Of a stretch of DNA of 64,000 nucleotides, positions 8,222 through 17,982 are shown one piece after another; positions within the stretch are counted from its first letter, which is position 1; every line of letters begins with the position of its first letter. The notes under the pieces were generated by a model that saw only the letters and a list, made by a program, of their open reading frames with translations, was not told where the DNA came from and made no database searches. The DNA is from Pseudozobellia thermophila. GTDB taxonomy: Bacteria; Bacteroidota; Bacteroidia; Flavobacteriales; Flavobacteriaceae. The DNA lies in contig NZ_FQYU01000006.1 of the NCBI RefSeq assembly GCF_900141855.1, positions 211,869 to 275,868 on the forward strand. Direction: 5' to 3'. The position numbers and the translations under genes are program-made.

Positions 8222-9796
8222 TCAATAGCCATTGTTGTCGCTTCCTAAACTCGGATTTCTCTGAAGTTCAGGGCCTGGTAAGGGCAGCAACATGTGTTTC
8301 TGTTCGATTTGTTTTCCTTGCTCGGTGGTGTGGCCCACGGCGCTCACGAAAGAGATGCTTCCCGGGGCATCGGATACCGGAAACTGTCCGGTACGGACGA
8401 TATCGAACCAGTTCCTGAATTCGAATACCAGCTCCCTGTGCCTTTCCTTCCACACTTCCTCTACAAAGGCATCGGTACCCAAACCGGATAGCTCGCCCGA
8501 AAGGGTCGCCGGGTCGGTGGTCCAATAGGCCCTGCTTCTTACTTGGGTCAAGTAATCGACGGCATCGGCGTTCACACCGCTCGACCGGGCAATGGCCTCG
8601 GCGGCGATCAACAAGACATCGGCATAACCGTAAACGGCAAAATCTTTGCCCGAATTGGCGGTCTCAAAAATGGCCGTGTCGTCGTGCCATACAAAGGGGG
8701 CGGTTTCGAAGGTCTGTCCGTCGGGAACAAAAGTGCTATGGAAGAACTGCCTTTCCTGGGCCCTTAGGTCGTTGGTAGGGTCGTAGAAGTCCAAGAATTG
8801 GTCCGATGGCTGATAGGCCCCGTTGGTAATGTCGTACAACACTTCCGACGCAAGGGCGACGGGGTAGGAGTACCGGGCGTAAACGGCCGTTCCGATTTCG
8901 GGATCGTACTCCTTGATGTAGATGTGCTCGGTGGCCGAGGCATCGCTCTTTCTTATCTTGTTATAGGCCGAATTTTCGAAATCTACCTCACCGGCCACCT
9001 CATCGTGCTGGACGAGGGCGTAGGAGCCGTACTCGCCATTGATGATGTCTTGGGCCACGGCGGCCGCATCGGCATACCTGTCGGCGTTCAAGGGATTGCC
9101 GCTCATGGTAAGGTATACGTCGGCCAATAAGGTAGCCACCGCACCGGCGGTTACCCTCTTGCCGTTGTCCACCATGCTCACCTTGGGCAAATTGCCCTGT
9201 TCCAAGGCTTCGGTAAGGTCGGCCTCGATCAAGGCGTATACGTCGGCAATGGGGCTTCGCTCCAAATACAGGTTGTCGAGCGATTCGTAGGGCTCGGTGG
9301 TCAGCGGTACCGGGCCGAACCAGCGTACCAAATAGTAATAGGCGAAGGCCCTGAAAAACTTGGCCTCGGCCAACAATTGGTTCTTTTCCGTCTCGCTGAG
9401 GTCAGGGGTCTCGGGAATGTTCTTGATGGCGTTGTTGGCCCTGGAGATGCCCAAGTAAAGCTCCCTCCAACGGTCTTGCAGATAGGTGCCGATGTTGTCG
9501 CCGTTAAGGGTCAGCTGTTGGGTGTTGCTTACGTGCAGTTCCTGGCCCGCATATTCGTTGGTGAAAAAACCGCTCATGTAGGCACCGAGCATCAATGGGG
9601 TTCCGCTGTAGACGCCGCCGTCGGTCAGGCTGGGGGCCCCGGTTCGGTACAGTGAATTTACGGCACTATAGGCGTGGTCGGGTTCTGAAAAGAATTGCTC
9701 CGAACCCAATTCGCTCAACGGCTCTTCCTCGAGGAAATCGTCACAAGAACCCAATAAAACAAGTCCTATTAAACAAACTATATATTTAATTTTCAT
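8222..9796 (-). CDS. SusD/RagB-family glycan-binding lipoprotein, PUL module 1
   Basis: This 524-residue outer-membrane lipoprotein sits on the lid of the SusC pore and binds the oligosaccharide to be imported. The signal peptide ends in a lipobox LLGSC (Cys18), and the mature part begins DDFLEEEPLSELG, typical of SusD. Further SusD hallmarks are a GISRANNAI segment, the AKFFRAFAYYYLVRWFGPVPL motif of the TPR scaffold, and ERHRELVFEFRNWFDIVRTG near the C-terminus. It lies 20 bp downstream of its susC and is read in the same direction, so the two form one transcript. The substrate cannot be read from sequence; the neighbouring sulfatases point to a sulfated algal glycan. Confidence 0.95.
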   Translation of the reverse strand: MKIKYIVCLIGLVLLGSCDDFLEEEPLSELGSEQFFSEPDHAYSAVNSLYRTGAPSLTDGGVYSGTPLMLGAYMSGFFTNEYAGQELHVSNTQQLTLNGDNIGTYLQDRWRELYLGISRANNAIKNIPETPDLSETEKNQLLAEAKFFRAFAYYYLVRWFGPVPLTTEPYESLDNLYLERSPIADVYALIEADLTEALEQGNLPKVSMVDNGKRVTAGAVATLLADVYLTMSGNPLNADRYADAAAVAQDIINGEYGSYALVQHDEVAGEVDFENSAYNKIRKSDASATEHIYIKEYDPEIGTAVYARYSYPVALASEVLYDITNGAYQPSDQFLDFYDPTNDLRAQERQFFHSTFVPDGQTFETAPFVWHDDTAIFETANSGKDFAVYGYADVLLIAAEAIARSSGVNADAVDYLTQVRSRAYWTTDPATLSGELSGLGTDAFVEEVWKERHRELVFEFRNWFDIVRTGQFPVSDAPGSISFVSAVGHTTEQGKQIEQKHMLLPLPGPELQRNPSLGSDNNGY

Positions 9797-9815
9797 GATG
9801 TTTTCTTTTTAAGCA

Positions 9816-12800
9816 TTAAAATTTAAGGCTGCATCCCAAGGTGAACGTTCTTGGTTTGGGGTACTGGAAGAAGAAAATATTCTGTCCCCATTGGTTGTCT
9901 CCCCATGAAGAGGCTTCCGGGTCGTAGCCTTGGAAATCCTTGGAGTGGATGACGAAGGCGTTTTCGACGGTAGCGTATACCCTAAGGCTGTTCAGTCCGA
10001 TAAGGTCTAGGAACTGCTGGTCGAAGGTGTAGCCCAGGGAGAAAAGGTTGCCCCTGATGTACGACCCGTCTACGACCCAATGGCTGTCGACCTGGCTGTT
10101 TTGGCCGGCATAGGCCTGGTTCCTGATCTCTTGAACCATGGTGTTCTGGTTGTCCTCGGTCCACCCGTCGTAAAGGATGGTGGCCAAGCCGTTGGCGATA
10201 CCCGAACGGTCTTCGGTAGAGTGGTAGTATTGCTGCATGATGTCGACACCGGCAACAAACTGGATGTCGGCCGTTAGGTCAAAGTTCTTGTACCTGAAAT
10301 TGTTGATAAAACTTCCGGTAACATCGGGAAGGCCCTTTCCGAGGATCTTTTTGTCGGCAGACCTTTTGGCCTCGCCGGGTACGGCACCGACCAACGCGGC
10401 CTCGGCGGCCTCATCGGTTTCCCAGGTTCCCAAACGCTCGTATCCGTAGAACGAACTCAACGATTCGCCTACGCGGAGAATGGTCTGGCTACCGGATACC
10501 CAAAAAGGTCCGGGTTCGATATCCTCATCGTTTTCGCCAAGGCTTTCAATGGTATTCTTGTTGTAGTTCATGTTGAACGACGATTCCCATCCGAAGTCGG
10601 TACCGCGGACGATCTCACCCGTAATCATGGCCTCGATACCCTTGTTGGAAACGGAGCCGATATTGTCCCTTACCGAGGTAAAACCGGTGGTATAGGGTAC
10701 GGGTCTGTCGAGCAATAGGTCTTTGGTCAGCTTGTCGTAGTAATCGAACTCCAGGCGCAGGCGGTGGTCCAAGGCGGCCAAGTCGATACCTATGTCGAAC
10801 TGGCTGGTCTTTTCCCATTCCAGGCCTGGGTTGGCCAAGCGGTTGACCGAGCTGGCGCTAACGCGGGTTCCGTTCAACAGAACGGTGCCCGAGGAAACGG
10901 TGGCCAAGGAGCTGTACGGAGGTATTTCGGTGTTACCGGTGATACCGTAGCTACCGCGGAGTTTCAATCGGTTGATGAAGTCTACGTTCTCCATAAAGGA
11001 TTCCTCGCTGATGTTCCAACCCGCACCGATCGAGGGGAAGAAACCGTATTTGTTGTCCTTTCCGAACCTCGAAGAACCATCGGCCCTGCCCGTAAGGGTA
11101 ATCAAATACTTGTCGTCGAAGCTGTAGCCGGCCCTCACGAAATAAGAGTTGAGCGCCCATGACTCGGTACTTGATTCGGGGGCACTTGGGTTGCTGGCCG
11201 ACCCAATGTTGTTGTACCTGAAAAAGTCATCGCTGAATCCGCGTGCGTAGATGTTCGAAGACTCGTAGTTGCGTTCCTGCCAGCTAAGGCCCAACATGGT
11301 GTTGATTCGGTGCTTGCCGAATTCCTTGTTGTAGGTCAGGTAGTTTTCTTGTTGCCAGTAGGTACTCTTTTCGTTGAATATCCTGGCATAGCCATCGGGA
11401 GAGGAGATGTTGACCAAGTCCCTTGGCGAGTATTCCTTCTTGTTCCTGATGTTCTTGTCAAAACCGAACTGGCTCCTGAAATCGAGTCCGGGCAGTATGG
11501 TAAAGTTGACATAGAAGTTTCCGAACAATTGGTTTCTTTCCCAAAAACGCTCTTGGGTCTCCAATACGTGTACGGGGTTGGCCATAGACTCGAGGTTGTA
11601 GGCGTCTTCGATCATCTGGCTATTGCTCCACGTACCATCGGGAAACTTGACCGGGAAGATGGGAGGCATTTCGATCATGGTTCGTCGGGGCATTTGGTGC
11701 CCGCCACCTTCTTCGAATTCGGTATCCTTTACATCGTTCACCATAAGGTTGACCCCCATTTTCAACCAGTCTTTCGGGGTTACGTCGTAGGCGATCTTAC
11801 CGCTGATACGCTCCAATTCGTTGTTCAGCATAATACCCTCGACATGGGAGTAGTTCAAGAACACGCCCACGGACGACTTTTCGTTTCCTTGCTGTACCGA
11901 TAATTGGTGGTTGGTAGAGAAAGACGTTCGGGTGGCCTCGTCTTGCCAATCGGTATCGTACAAGGGGTTCCCGTTTTCGTCGAAGAGGTTGGGGTCGTTG
12001 GTGGTAAATACCGGCGCGGGCGAATCGGGTCGGTACTTGGGCGTGTTTTCCATACCCGTTTTAACGACTTCGAGCCACTCTTCCGAGTTGAGCAGGTCCA
12101 TTTTCTTGCGTATATGGCCTACACTGATAGAACCGTCGTATCCGATGGTGACCTTGCCTTCCTTTCCGCCTCTTTTGGTGGTGATCAACACGACACCGTT
12201 GGCGCCCCTGGCACCGTAAATCGAGGCCGAAGAGGCATCTTTCAAGACCTCCATGCGTTCGATGTCGTTCGGGTTGATGAACTTGATGTCGTCCATAACC
12301 ACCCCATCGACAACGTAAAGCGGGTCGGAAGACGAGTTGATCGTGCCCACACCGCGGATGACGATACGGGGCGAACCGGTCGGCGAACCCGAGTTGAGGA
12401 AGACGTTTACACCGGCCACTTTACCTCGCATACCTTGCAGGGCATTGGTTACGGGAGCCTTTAAAAGGTCTTCGCTGTCGACCGCACTTACCGCACCGGT
12501 CAGGTCCGATTTTCGTTGCGTACCGTAACCGACCACGACCACTTCTTCAAGGGCGGCCACATTTTCTTCCAAGGTAACGTTGATCGTTTGCTCGTTCTGT
12601 ACCTGTATCTCCTTGGTGGTAAAACCGATGTAGCTGAAAGAGAGCACATCGCCGGTATCGGCCATGATGCTGTAGTTGCCGTCAAAATCGGTAGCTGTAC
12701 CTTTTGAAGTGCCTTTGACCAAAACGGTAACCCCGGGTATGGGCGTTCCGTCGGTATCGGTCACCTGACCCTGTACCGTAAACTGTACATTGGTCTTGAT

Positions 12801-13238
12801 CAGTTCGTTGATTTTTTGCGGACTCAACACCGATGGTGTTTTGTCGACCTGGCCGTTCAAGAGGTTTTCGATTTTTTCCTTGATTTCCGGACTGTCTTTG
12901 GGAAATAGGATGATCTGGTCGCGCACGAAGCTAAAGTCTATGTTCGAACCTTCGAACAGGGTTTCCAACACCTCGGTAACGTTCTTGTCCTCAACGGTCA
13001 GCGATCTTTTCTTATATACATCGATAATGCTGTTGTTGTAGAAAAAACTATAGTCACTTTTACGCTCTATTTCATTCAATATCTTTTTTAACCTGACGTT
13101 GTTCAGTTCCAAAGATATGTTCTGGGCATTGACCTCGGAGGCGAACAATTTGCCCAAGGTAATGGCCACTAAGACGATGTATATTTTCATTATCCTTATA
13201 ATAGGGACCTTTGAAAAAAAATGATCCTTTTTTTTCAT
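9816..13238 (-). CDS. SusC/RagA TonB-dependent receptor with STN signalling domain, PUL module 1
   Basis: This 1140-residue outer-membrane beta-barrel imports oligosaccharides with energy from TonB. Order: signal region (to about 38), STN domain (about 40-110), a carboxypeptidase-regulatory-like beta-sandwich near 150-230 (VTDTDGTPIPGVTV, then DFDGNYSI), the plug domain beginning VVVVGYGTQRKSDLTG, and the barrel to a C-terminal aromatic-rich end (FTLGCSLKF). The STN domain is the part that contacts a FecR-type anti-sigma factor in the periplasm, and the FecR gene lies 93 bp upstream in the same direction. This marks it as a transducer as well as an importer. The susD gene follows after 20 bp. 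Confidence 0.95.
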   Translation of the reverse strand: MKKKDHFFSKVPIIRIMKIYIVLVAITLGKLFASEVNAQNISLELNNVRLKKILNEIERKSDYSFFYNNSIIDVYKKRSLTVEDKNVTEVLETLFEGSNIDFSFVRDQIILFPKDSPEIKEKIENLLNGQVDKTPSVLSPQKINELIKTNVQFTVQGQVTDTDGTPIPGVTVLVKGTSKGTATDFDGNYSIMADTGDVLSFSYIGFTTKEIQVQNEQTINVTLEENVAALEEVVVVGYGTQRKSDLTGAVSAVDSEDLLKAPVTNALQGMRGKVAGVNVFLNSGSPTGSPRIVIRGVGTINSSSDPLYVVDGVVMDDIKFINPNDIERMEVLKDASSASIYGARGANGVVLITTKRGGKEGKVTIGYDGSISVGHIRKKMDLLNSEEWLEVVKTGMENTPKYRPDSPAPVFTTNDPNLFDENGNPLYDTDWQDEATRTSFSTNHQLSVQQGNEKSSVGVFLNYSHVEGIMLNNELERISGKIAYDVTPKDWLKMGVNLMVNDVKDTEFEEGGGHQMPRRTMIEMPPIFPVKFPDGTWSNSQMIEDAYNLESMANPVHVLETQERFWERNQLFGNFYVNFTILPGLDFRSQFGFDKNIRNKKEYSPRDLVNISSPDGYARIFNEKSTYWQQENYLTYNKEFGKHRINTMLGLSWQERNYESSNIYARGFSDDFFRYNNIGSASNPSAPESSTESWALNSYFVRAGYSFDDKYLITLTGRADGSSRFGKDNKYGFFPSIGAGWNISEESFMENVDFINRLKLRGSYGITGNTEIPPYSSLATVSSGTVLLNGTRVSASSVNRLANPGLEWEKTSQFDIGIDLAALDHRLRLEFDYYDKLTKDLLLDRPVPYTTGFTSVRDNIGSVSNKGIEAMITGEIVRGTDFGWESSFNMNYNKNTIESLGENDEDIEPGPFWVSGSQTILRVGESLSSFYGYERLGTWETDEAAEAALVGAVPGEAKRSADKKILGKGLPDVTGSFINNFRYKNFDLTADIQFVAGVDIMQQYYHSTEDRSGIANGLATILYDGWTEDNQNTMVQEIRNQAYAGQNSQVDSHWVVDGSYIRGNLFSLGYTFDQQFLDLIGLNSLRVYATVENAFVIHSKDFQGYDPEASSWGDNQWGQNIFFFQYPKPRTFTLGCSLKF

Positions 13239-13331
13239 AATTTTGAATAGTTTAAGTTGTTTAATTACTAGGTAGTTAAATAATTTTTTTGGGAGGGAAG
13301 TGTTGCCGCACTTTCCTCTTTTTTTAGGTTT

Positions 13332-14303
13332 CTATTTCTTCATATACAAGGTGATTTGATTATTGTTCTTTTTATACAAAATGGGCGATGAAACCTCAAA
13401 GAGGTCCATGATCTGTTCAATGGTGAGGTTGTCGAAGACTCCCGTGTACTTGTAGTTCATTATTTCGGGCGATGCCACCGATATCGAAACCTTGTGCCTT
13501 CTTTGTAGGTCGCGTATAACTTGGTGAATGGGCGTTTCGTCGTAAATCAATTTGCCTTCCCGCCACGAGGTCAGGTTCTGGGTATCGACCCGGTCGATGA
13601 TTATCTTGTCCTCGTTTTTGTCGTAAGTGGCGCGCTGCGAGGGGTTGAGTACCACGGTTTTGTTGTCTTTTTCCTCGACCACCCGAACCTTGCCCGATAC
13701 CAGCGTAGTCTCCACGTTTTGGTCCTCGGGATAGGATTTGACGTTAAAGGTGGTGCCCAAGACCTGGATCTTCATGCCGTTGTCGGTCGAGACGACAAAG
13801 GGCCTGTCGGCATCGTGGGTAACGTCGAAAAAGGCCTCGCCCCTAAGGCTGACCTCGCGAACCTCGTCAGGGAAGGATTTCGGAAATGAAATGGAAGTAT
13901 TGGCATTAAGGGTGATCATGGAGCCGTCGGGCAGTTCTATGGTCCTGTTTTCGCCAATCGCCGTGGCCGTTTCGATCAGGGCCAGTTCGGGGGTATGCGG
14001 GGCATTCCCGGTCTTTAGGTACAAAAGGGATAGGGAGACCAAGACCAAGACCAGGGCGGCATAGCCGGTCAATTGATAAATTTGAAATCGTTTTTGCCTG
14101 GCTTTTTGGGGAGTGTCCGATTCGGTATCCCGCAACAGTCGGGCCACATGGTCCGCCTTCATCTTGTGGTAGCGCTGCTGTTGTTCGGGGTTTTTGAGCA
14201 ACCACTTGATGACTTCCTGCTTTTTAGTGCCCGAAAGTTTTCCCTCTACCAAGGCTTTTATATCCCTTTTATTCATCTTTGATCTGAAGTCAGTGTTTGA
14301 CAT
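13332..14303 (-). CDS. FecR-family anti-sigma factor, PUL module 1
   Basis: This 323-residue inner-membrane anti-sigma factor has an N-terminal cytosolic part, one transmembrane helix (about residues 78-98, YAALVLVLVSLSLLYL) and a periplasmic FecR domain with the conserved features IELPDGSMITLNANTSI, LRGEAFFDVTHD and QVLGTTFNVKSY. The C-terminal part ends in a DUF4974-like region (DLQRRHKVSISVASPEI) that contacts the STN domain of the receptor. In this family, ligand binding at SusC leads to release of the sigma factor. It lies between the sigma factor gene (46 bp upstream) and the susC gene, in the usual order. Confidence 0.94.
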   Translation of the reverse strand: MSNTDFRSKMNKRDIKALVEGKLSGTKKQEVIKWLLKNPEQQQRYHKMKADHVARLLRDTESDTPQKARQKRFQIYQLTGYAALVLVLVSLSLLYLKTGNAPHTPELALIETATAIGENRTIELPDGSMITLNANTSISFPKSFPDEVREVSLRGEAFFDVTHDADRPFVVSTDNGMKIQVLGTTFNVKSYPEDQNVETTLVSGKVRVVEEKDNKTVVLNPSQRATYDKNEDKIIIDRVDTQNLTSWREGKLIYDETPIHQVIRDLQRRHKVSISVASPEIMNYKYTGVFDNLTIEQIMDLFEVSSPILYKKNNNQITLYMKK

Positions 14304-14348
14304 CTAGACGTAAAAGTTTAGGGTACCCCCTAGTTGAACCAAAAAAAA

Positions 14349-14930
14349 TTAGAGAAAAAGTAAGGACAGATGCTCCTTAAGGGCCGATTTAAGTTCCCTT
14401 AAGGCCTTTGTAATATGGTTTTCGACGGTTTTCGTTGAAATTTTCAGTTCCCTTGAAATTTCTTTGTGGGCCATGCCCTCGAACCTACTTTTCATAAATA
14501 CCTTTTTGCATTTGTCCGGTAAATGTTGAATGGTACGGTCGACCAAACGATGCAATTCGTTGGCGATGATATCGGAGGAGGCATCGTCGGCCAAGGCACT
14601 ATAGTTGAGCCAAAATTCCTGCTGGTCGGCACTGAGTTCCTTCGATAGCTTGTTTTTTCGCGTTCTCAGGTAATCGAGGCAGGCATTTCGCATCATGCGG
14701 TAAATGTATGCGGTGTAATTGGTGGTAATGTTGATACTGTGCCTCCTTTCCCAAAGCTTGATAAGTACATCGTGTACGATCTCTTCGGCATCTTCCTTAG
14801 ACGCTATATAGCTGTGGGCAATGACAAAAAGTTTCGGCTTAAAAAAGCCGTACATGATATTAAAATCTTCTTCGCCCTCAAGGTGGGGGGAGGAGTACGT
14901 TTTTGCATTATGAGAAAATTCTGGCATCAT
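14349..14930 (-). CDS. ECF sigma-70 factor, PUL module 1
   Basis: This is an extracytoplasmic-function sigma factor with sigma region 2 (ASKEDAEEIVHDVLIKLWERR, then YIYRMMRNACLDYLRTRKNK) and region 4 with a helix-turn-helix (RFEGMAHKEISRELKISTKTVENHI). It directs RNA polymerase to its own module when FecR lets go. The start at the ATG ending at 14930 gives 193 residues, the normal length for this group. The frame is open up to 15194, but that extension is Pro- and Arg-rich and does not look like sigma region 1 or 2, so I consider it non-coding. The gene is divergent from GH43 and co-directional with FecR. Confidence 0.9.
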   Translation of the reverse strand: MMPEFSHNAKTYSSPHLEGEEDFNIMYGFFKPKLFVIAHSYIASKEDAEEIVHDVLIKLWERRHSINITTNYTAYIYRMMRNACLDYLRTRKNKLSKELSADQQEFWLNYSALADDASSDIIANELHRLVDRTIQHLPDKCKKVFMKSRFEGMAHKEISRELKISTKTVENHITKALRELKSALKEHLSLLFL

Positions 14931-15491
14931 AATTTTGGAAAACGGAAGATTTTGCGGTAGCAATTTACAAATTCTTAATTTAGAAACTAACATTACTTTT
15001 TCCGCCCGATACCATGGGCCGTCTGTACACGTTCGATGTGGGCCGGCGAAGTGACACGTTTCTAGGGACTTGTTTTCCAAATCTTCAACAGGGGCAAGGG
15101 GGCGCCGAAACGGTTTTTTTTTGATTTTTTCGGAAAGGGCATTTTCTATCCCTGTCGGCCAGTATGGAAGATTGTGGCCGAACGGAGGTGGCAAAACCTA
15201 GCTACCGGGTATAGCAAATCGCGTTCGGTAGGGATGTTTTTAGCGGTAAATCGGCACCCGGCCTTGATATTGGAAGCCAACTATAATGTGTGAAAATGTT
15301 GCAAATGTTTAAGCTGTGTTTGAAAATACCGCCAAATTCTTAAATTTAGTTCCACAGTTGTGAAGACTTTTGAAAGGCAAGGCGTCTGCTTCCCGCACAT
15401 TCCCGAATGGCCGATACGGGGAGTAAGTCTGGCAGCCGTAAAATACTATTAAACTCGTTAATCAACACACTACTATCCGAATTTAAATACT
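14931..15491. other. Divergent intergenic region between sigma factor and GH43 genes
   Basis: This 561-bp stretch separates the sigma factor gene (minus) from the GH43 gene (plus). I found no convincing gene in it. The left half carries a frame open with the sigma gene, but without conserved sequence. The right half is AT-rich and carries a candidate Bacteroidota promoter at 15319-15348. The promoter of the sigma/FecR/SusCD transcript must lie in the left part but is not clear to me. Confidence 0.6.
15319..15348 (+). promoter_or_regulatory. Candidate Bacteroidota -33/-7 promoter for GH43 gene
   Basis: TTTG at 15319-15322 and TAAATTTA at 15341-15348 are 18 nt apart. This fits the Bacteroidota housekeeping consensus (TTTG, then TAnnTTTG) except for the last base of the -7 box. 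It would give a leader of about 135 nt before the GH43 start at 15492. AT-rich sequences give such matches by chance, so this is tentative. Confidence 0.35.
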
Positions 15492-16460
15492 ATGAGACTT
15501 ACTGGAACCTTAACTACCCTGTGCATCGCACTGACAAGCTTTGCCTTTGCGCAAAATCCGTTGAATTTTGGAAGCGATGTACTATCGGCCGACCCCTCTG
15601 CCCATGTTTGGAACGATGGCCGGTTGTACGTGTACGCCTCCCACGATGAACCGTGCCAAGAAGATTTTTGGATGAAGGATTGGCGTGTTTTTTCGACGGA
15701 CGACCTTATAAATTGGACCGACCACGGGGCATGTTTGAACGTCAATCAAATTTCATGGGCCGACAATTATGCCTGGGCGCCCGACGCAGCGTATAAGGAC
15801 GGGAAGTATTACTTCTGCTTTCCTGCCGGAACGGGCCATAAAGACCGCGTGAACCCCGAAAAAAGCACGAAATGGATGGGAATAGGTATTGCGGTAAGCG
15901 ATTCCCCGACAGGTCCGTTCGAAGATTATATCGGCGCTCCGCTGTGGACCGACCCCTATGCCAACGATCCCTGTCTTTTTATCGACGACGATGGTACCCC
16001 ATACCTTTATGTCCATGCCATGGGGGCCGATTACAAGGTGATAGAATTGACCAATGATATGAAGGCGGTAAAGGGCGATTTTTATAAAATGGATATGGGC
16101 GGCTATGAACCCAAGATGGAAGGTCCCTTTATTTTCAAGCGAGGCGATAAGTATTATTTTACCATGGCCGAAAACAATCGCGACCTAACCTATTACATGT
16201 CGGATTCGCCCAAAGGTCCCTGGACGTACAAAGGCCTGATCATGGAACAGGAACACGAAAGTAACAACCATGCCTCCATGGTCGAATACAAGGGGCAGTG
16301 GATCTTGTTCTACCATAGGTGGTACGACACCAATGGGGCCTGCGGGAAACAGAAAAGACAGCGCAAAATAAGTGCGGAGTACCTGTACTTCAACGAAGAC
16401 GGAACCATACAGCCGGTCAAAAGGACCGATGAGGGCCTGGCAAGTACTCCGCGTAAATAA
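15492..16460 (+). CDS. Glycoside hydrolase family 43 (beta-propeller)
   Basis: This 322-residue secreted enzyme has a signal peptide ending near residue 21 (SFAFAQ). GH43 enzymes hydrolyse terminal or internal arabinosyl, xylosyl or galactosyl linkages with inversion using three acids in a five-bladed propeller. All three are visible: Asp34 as base in LSADPSAHVW, Asp159 as pKa modulator in ANDPCLFIDDDG, and Glu210 as acid in KMEGPFIFK. The repeated blade patterns DGRLYVYAS, DGKYYFCF and GDKYYFTMAE are also present. The enzyme likely acts in the periplasm on side chains or oligosaccharides delivered by the SusCD pair. It converges on the minus-strand dehydrogenase gene with only a 5-bp gap. 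Substrate specificity (arabinan, xylan or galactan) is not predictable here. Confidence 0.88.
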   Translation: MRLTGTLTTLCIALTSFAFAQNPLNFGSDVLSADPSAHVWNDGRLYVYASHDEPCQEDFWMKDWRVFSTDDLINWTDHGACLNVNQISWADNYAWAPDAAYKDGKYYFCFPAGTGHKDRVNPEKSTKWMGIGIAVSDSPTGPFEDYIGAPLWTDPYANDPCLFIDDDGTPYLYVHAMGADYKVIELTNDMKAVKGDFYKMDMGGYEPKMEGPFIFKRGDKYYFTMAENNRDLTYYMSDSPKGPWTYKGLIMEQEHESNNHASMVEYKGQWILFYHRWYDTNGACGKQKRQRKISAEYLYFNEDGTIQPVKRTDEGLASTPRK

Positions 16461-16465
16461 GGGTT

Positions 16466-17734
16466 TTAATAGCTTACCTTAAAGATAGACCCGCCGAAGT
16501 CGTCGCAGACGTAGAGGGCGCCATCGGGTCCCTGTGCCAGTCCGCATGGGCGATGTTTCAGGTTTCCTTCGGGCTTGGCGAGGTCCATTCCCGCGAAGTT
16601 GTCGATAAAAATTTCCCAATCCCCTTCGGGCTTGCCGTCCTTAAAGGGAACAAAGGCAACGAAGAAGCCTTGTTTCAGCGTAGGCGATTGGTTGTGGAAT
16701 GCGATAAAGGCCCCGTTCCTATACCGTTCGGGGAACATGTTGCCCGTATAGAAAAGCAAATCGTTGGGACCCAAGTGGGCGGGAAAGGCCACCAAGGGGG
16801 CAATGGCGTCTTCACCGCCTGTTTTTTCACCATCGCCACCGTATTCGGGGGCGAGTATCCGGGCCTTCTTTATGGGGTCGTAATAGGTGTAGGGCCAGCC
16901 GGCGTTGTCGTTTTCCCTTAGCTCATAGAGCGTTTCGGCGGGTAGGTTTCCATCTTGTTCCTCGGTAAAGAGGTCGGGGTAAAAGTTGTGCAGTCCCCCT
17001 CGGCCGTGGTCGGTGGCGAACAAGGAATTGGTCTCGAAATTCCATGCAATACCGACCGAATTTTTGAGTCCCGTGGCATATCGGGAACCGTCGCCAAAGC
17101 TTTGGCCGGGGGTATCGGCCCTAAATTTCCAAATACCGCCGGCAGAATCCAACAAGGTACAGGGCATTAGGCCCGTTTCGTTTTCCTGGTCCCTGCAGGC
17201 ATCGTTCCAAGAGCCTACGGTGACATAGAGGTTGCCCTCGCCGTCGATCGTAAAGGGTTTTGCATTGTCGCGCCCCATATCGATGAGGCCGTCCACGATT
17301 TTTTCGGGATTGTCCGTATCCAAAATTTCGTGGCCGTCATTCAATTGATATCGGAATACCGCTGAATTCGACGACGTGTAAAGGTAGTCTTCGGTGGCCA
17401 ATATCCCGGTGCCGGGCAGTTCTCCGAATGGGATCTGCTCGTCAATGCTACCGTCATTATCCTTGTCCTTGAGCAGGAGAATGGCCTTGCCGTCCTTTAG
17501 AACGGACCGGTTGGCATAGATATCGCCATTGGCCGCGACGGTCAAATGCCTGACCGCACCGAGGTCCTTGCCGATCTCTTCTACCGAAAAGCCTTCGGGA
17601 ACCTTTAAAAAGGTTTCGTTATGTGATGTTTTGGCCTCGCTTTTCGCTTCGTTCCTACATTGAAGGTTTAAGGTGGCAAGGGCTACGGTGGTGGCCGCAA
17701 AGAGCAAATTACGGCCGGGAAATGCTATTTTCAT
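16466..17734 (-). CDS. PQQ-type soluble aldose dehydrogenase / sorbosone dehydrogenase-like lipoprotein
   Basis: This 422-residue protein has a hydrophobic signal ending at LNLQC (Cys26), a relaxed lipobox, so it is probably anchored to a membrane on the periplasmic side. It carries the six-bladed propeller pattern of the sorbosone/soluble glucose dehydrogenase family: RHLTVAANGDIYAN, FTIDGEGNLYVTVG, GGIWKFRADTPGQSF, RYATGLKNSVGIAW, NDNAGWPYTYYDP and RPCGLAQGPDGALYVCDDFGG. Family members oxidize aldoses at C1 with pyrroloquinoline quinone, although several Bacteroidota members have no proven cofactor. It could oxidize sugars released by the neighbouring hydrolases. It is read opposite to the GH43 and sulfatase genes, so it may be under separate control. 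Confidence 0.78.
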   Translation of the reverse strand: MKIAFPGRNLLFAATTVALATLNLQCRNEAKSEAKTSHNETFLKVPEGFSVEEIGKDLGAVRHLTVAANGDIYANRSVLKDGKAILLLKDKDNDGSIDEQIPFGELPGTGILATEDYLYTSSNSAVFRYQLNDGHEILDTDNPEKIVDGLIDMGRDNAKPFTIDGEGNLYVTVGSWNDACRDQENETGLMPCTLLDSAGGIWKFRADTPGQSFGDGSRYATGLKNSVGIAWNFETNSLFATDHGRGGLHNFYPDLFTEEQDGNLPAETLYELRENDNAGWPYTYYDPIKKARILAPEYGGDGEKTGGEDAIAPLVAFPAHLGPNDLLFYTGNMFPERYRNGAFIAFHNQSPTLKQGFFVAFVPFKDGKPEGDWEIFIDNFAGMDLAKPEGNLKHRPCGLAQGPDGALYVCDDFGGSIFKVSY

Positions 17735-17982
17735 AAAATGGGCTTTGGTTTGGTAAGCGCCAAAGTTACCATTTCAATCGCACTTTTAGGCGAAGAACTT
17801 TCTAGCATGGTCCATTTTACGCCTAGAATTGGGTCGGGCCAAGGGGGGACGCTGTCCATGGCGATGGTACAACCTTGGTTTTGGGCGGGTTATGGTCGGT
17901 TTCCTTTCTTGGTGCGTAATGCTTATTTTTGGGCATCACCCTTACCGGGTAAGGGCGAGCAAACCAAAAACCAAAAAAAAAT

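Noticed and set aside
14931..15194. N-terminal extension of the module 1 sigma factor frame
   Set aside because: The extension is rich in Pro, Arg and Cys without conserved sigma sequence, and the ATG at 14930 gives the usual ECF length.
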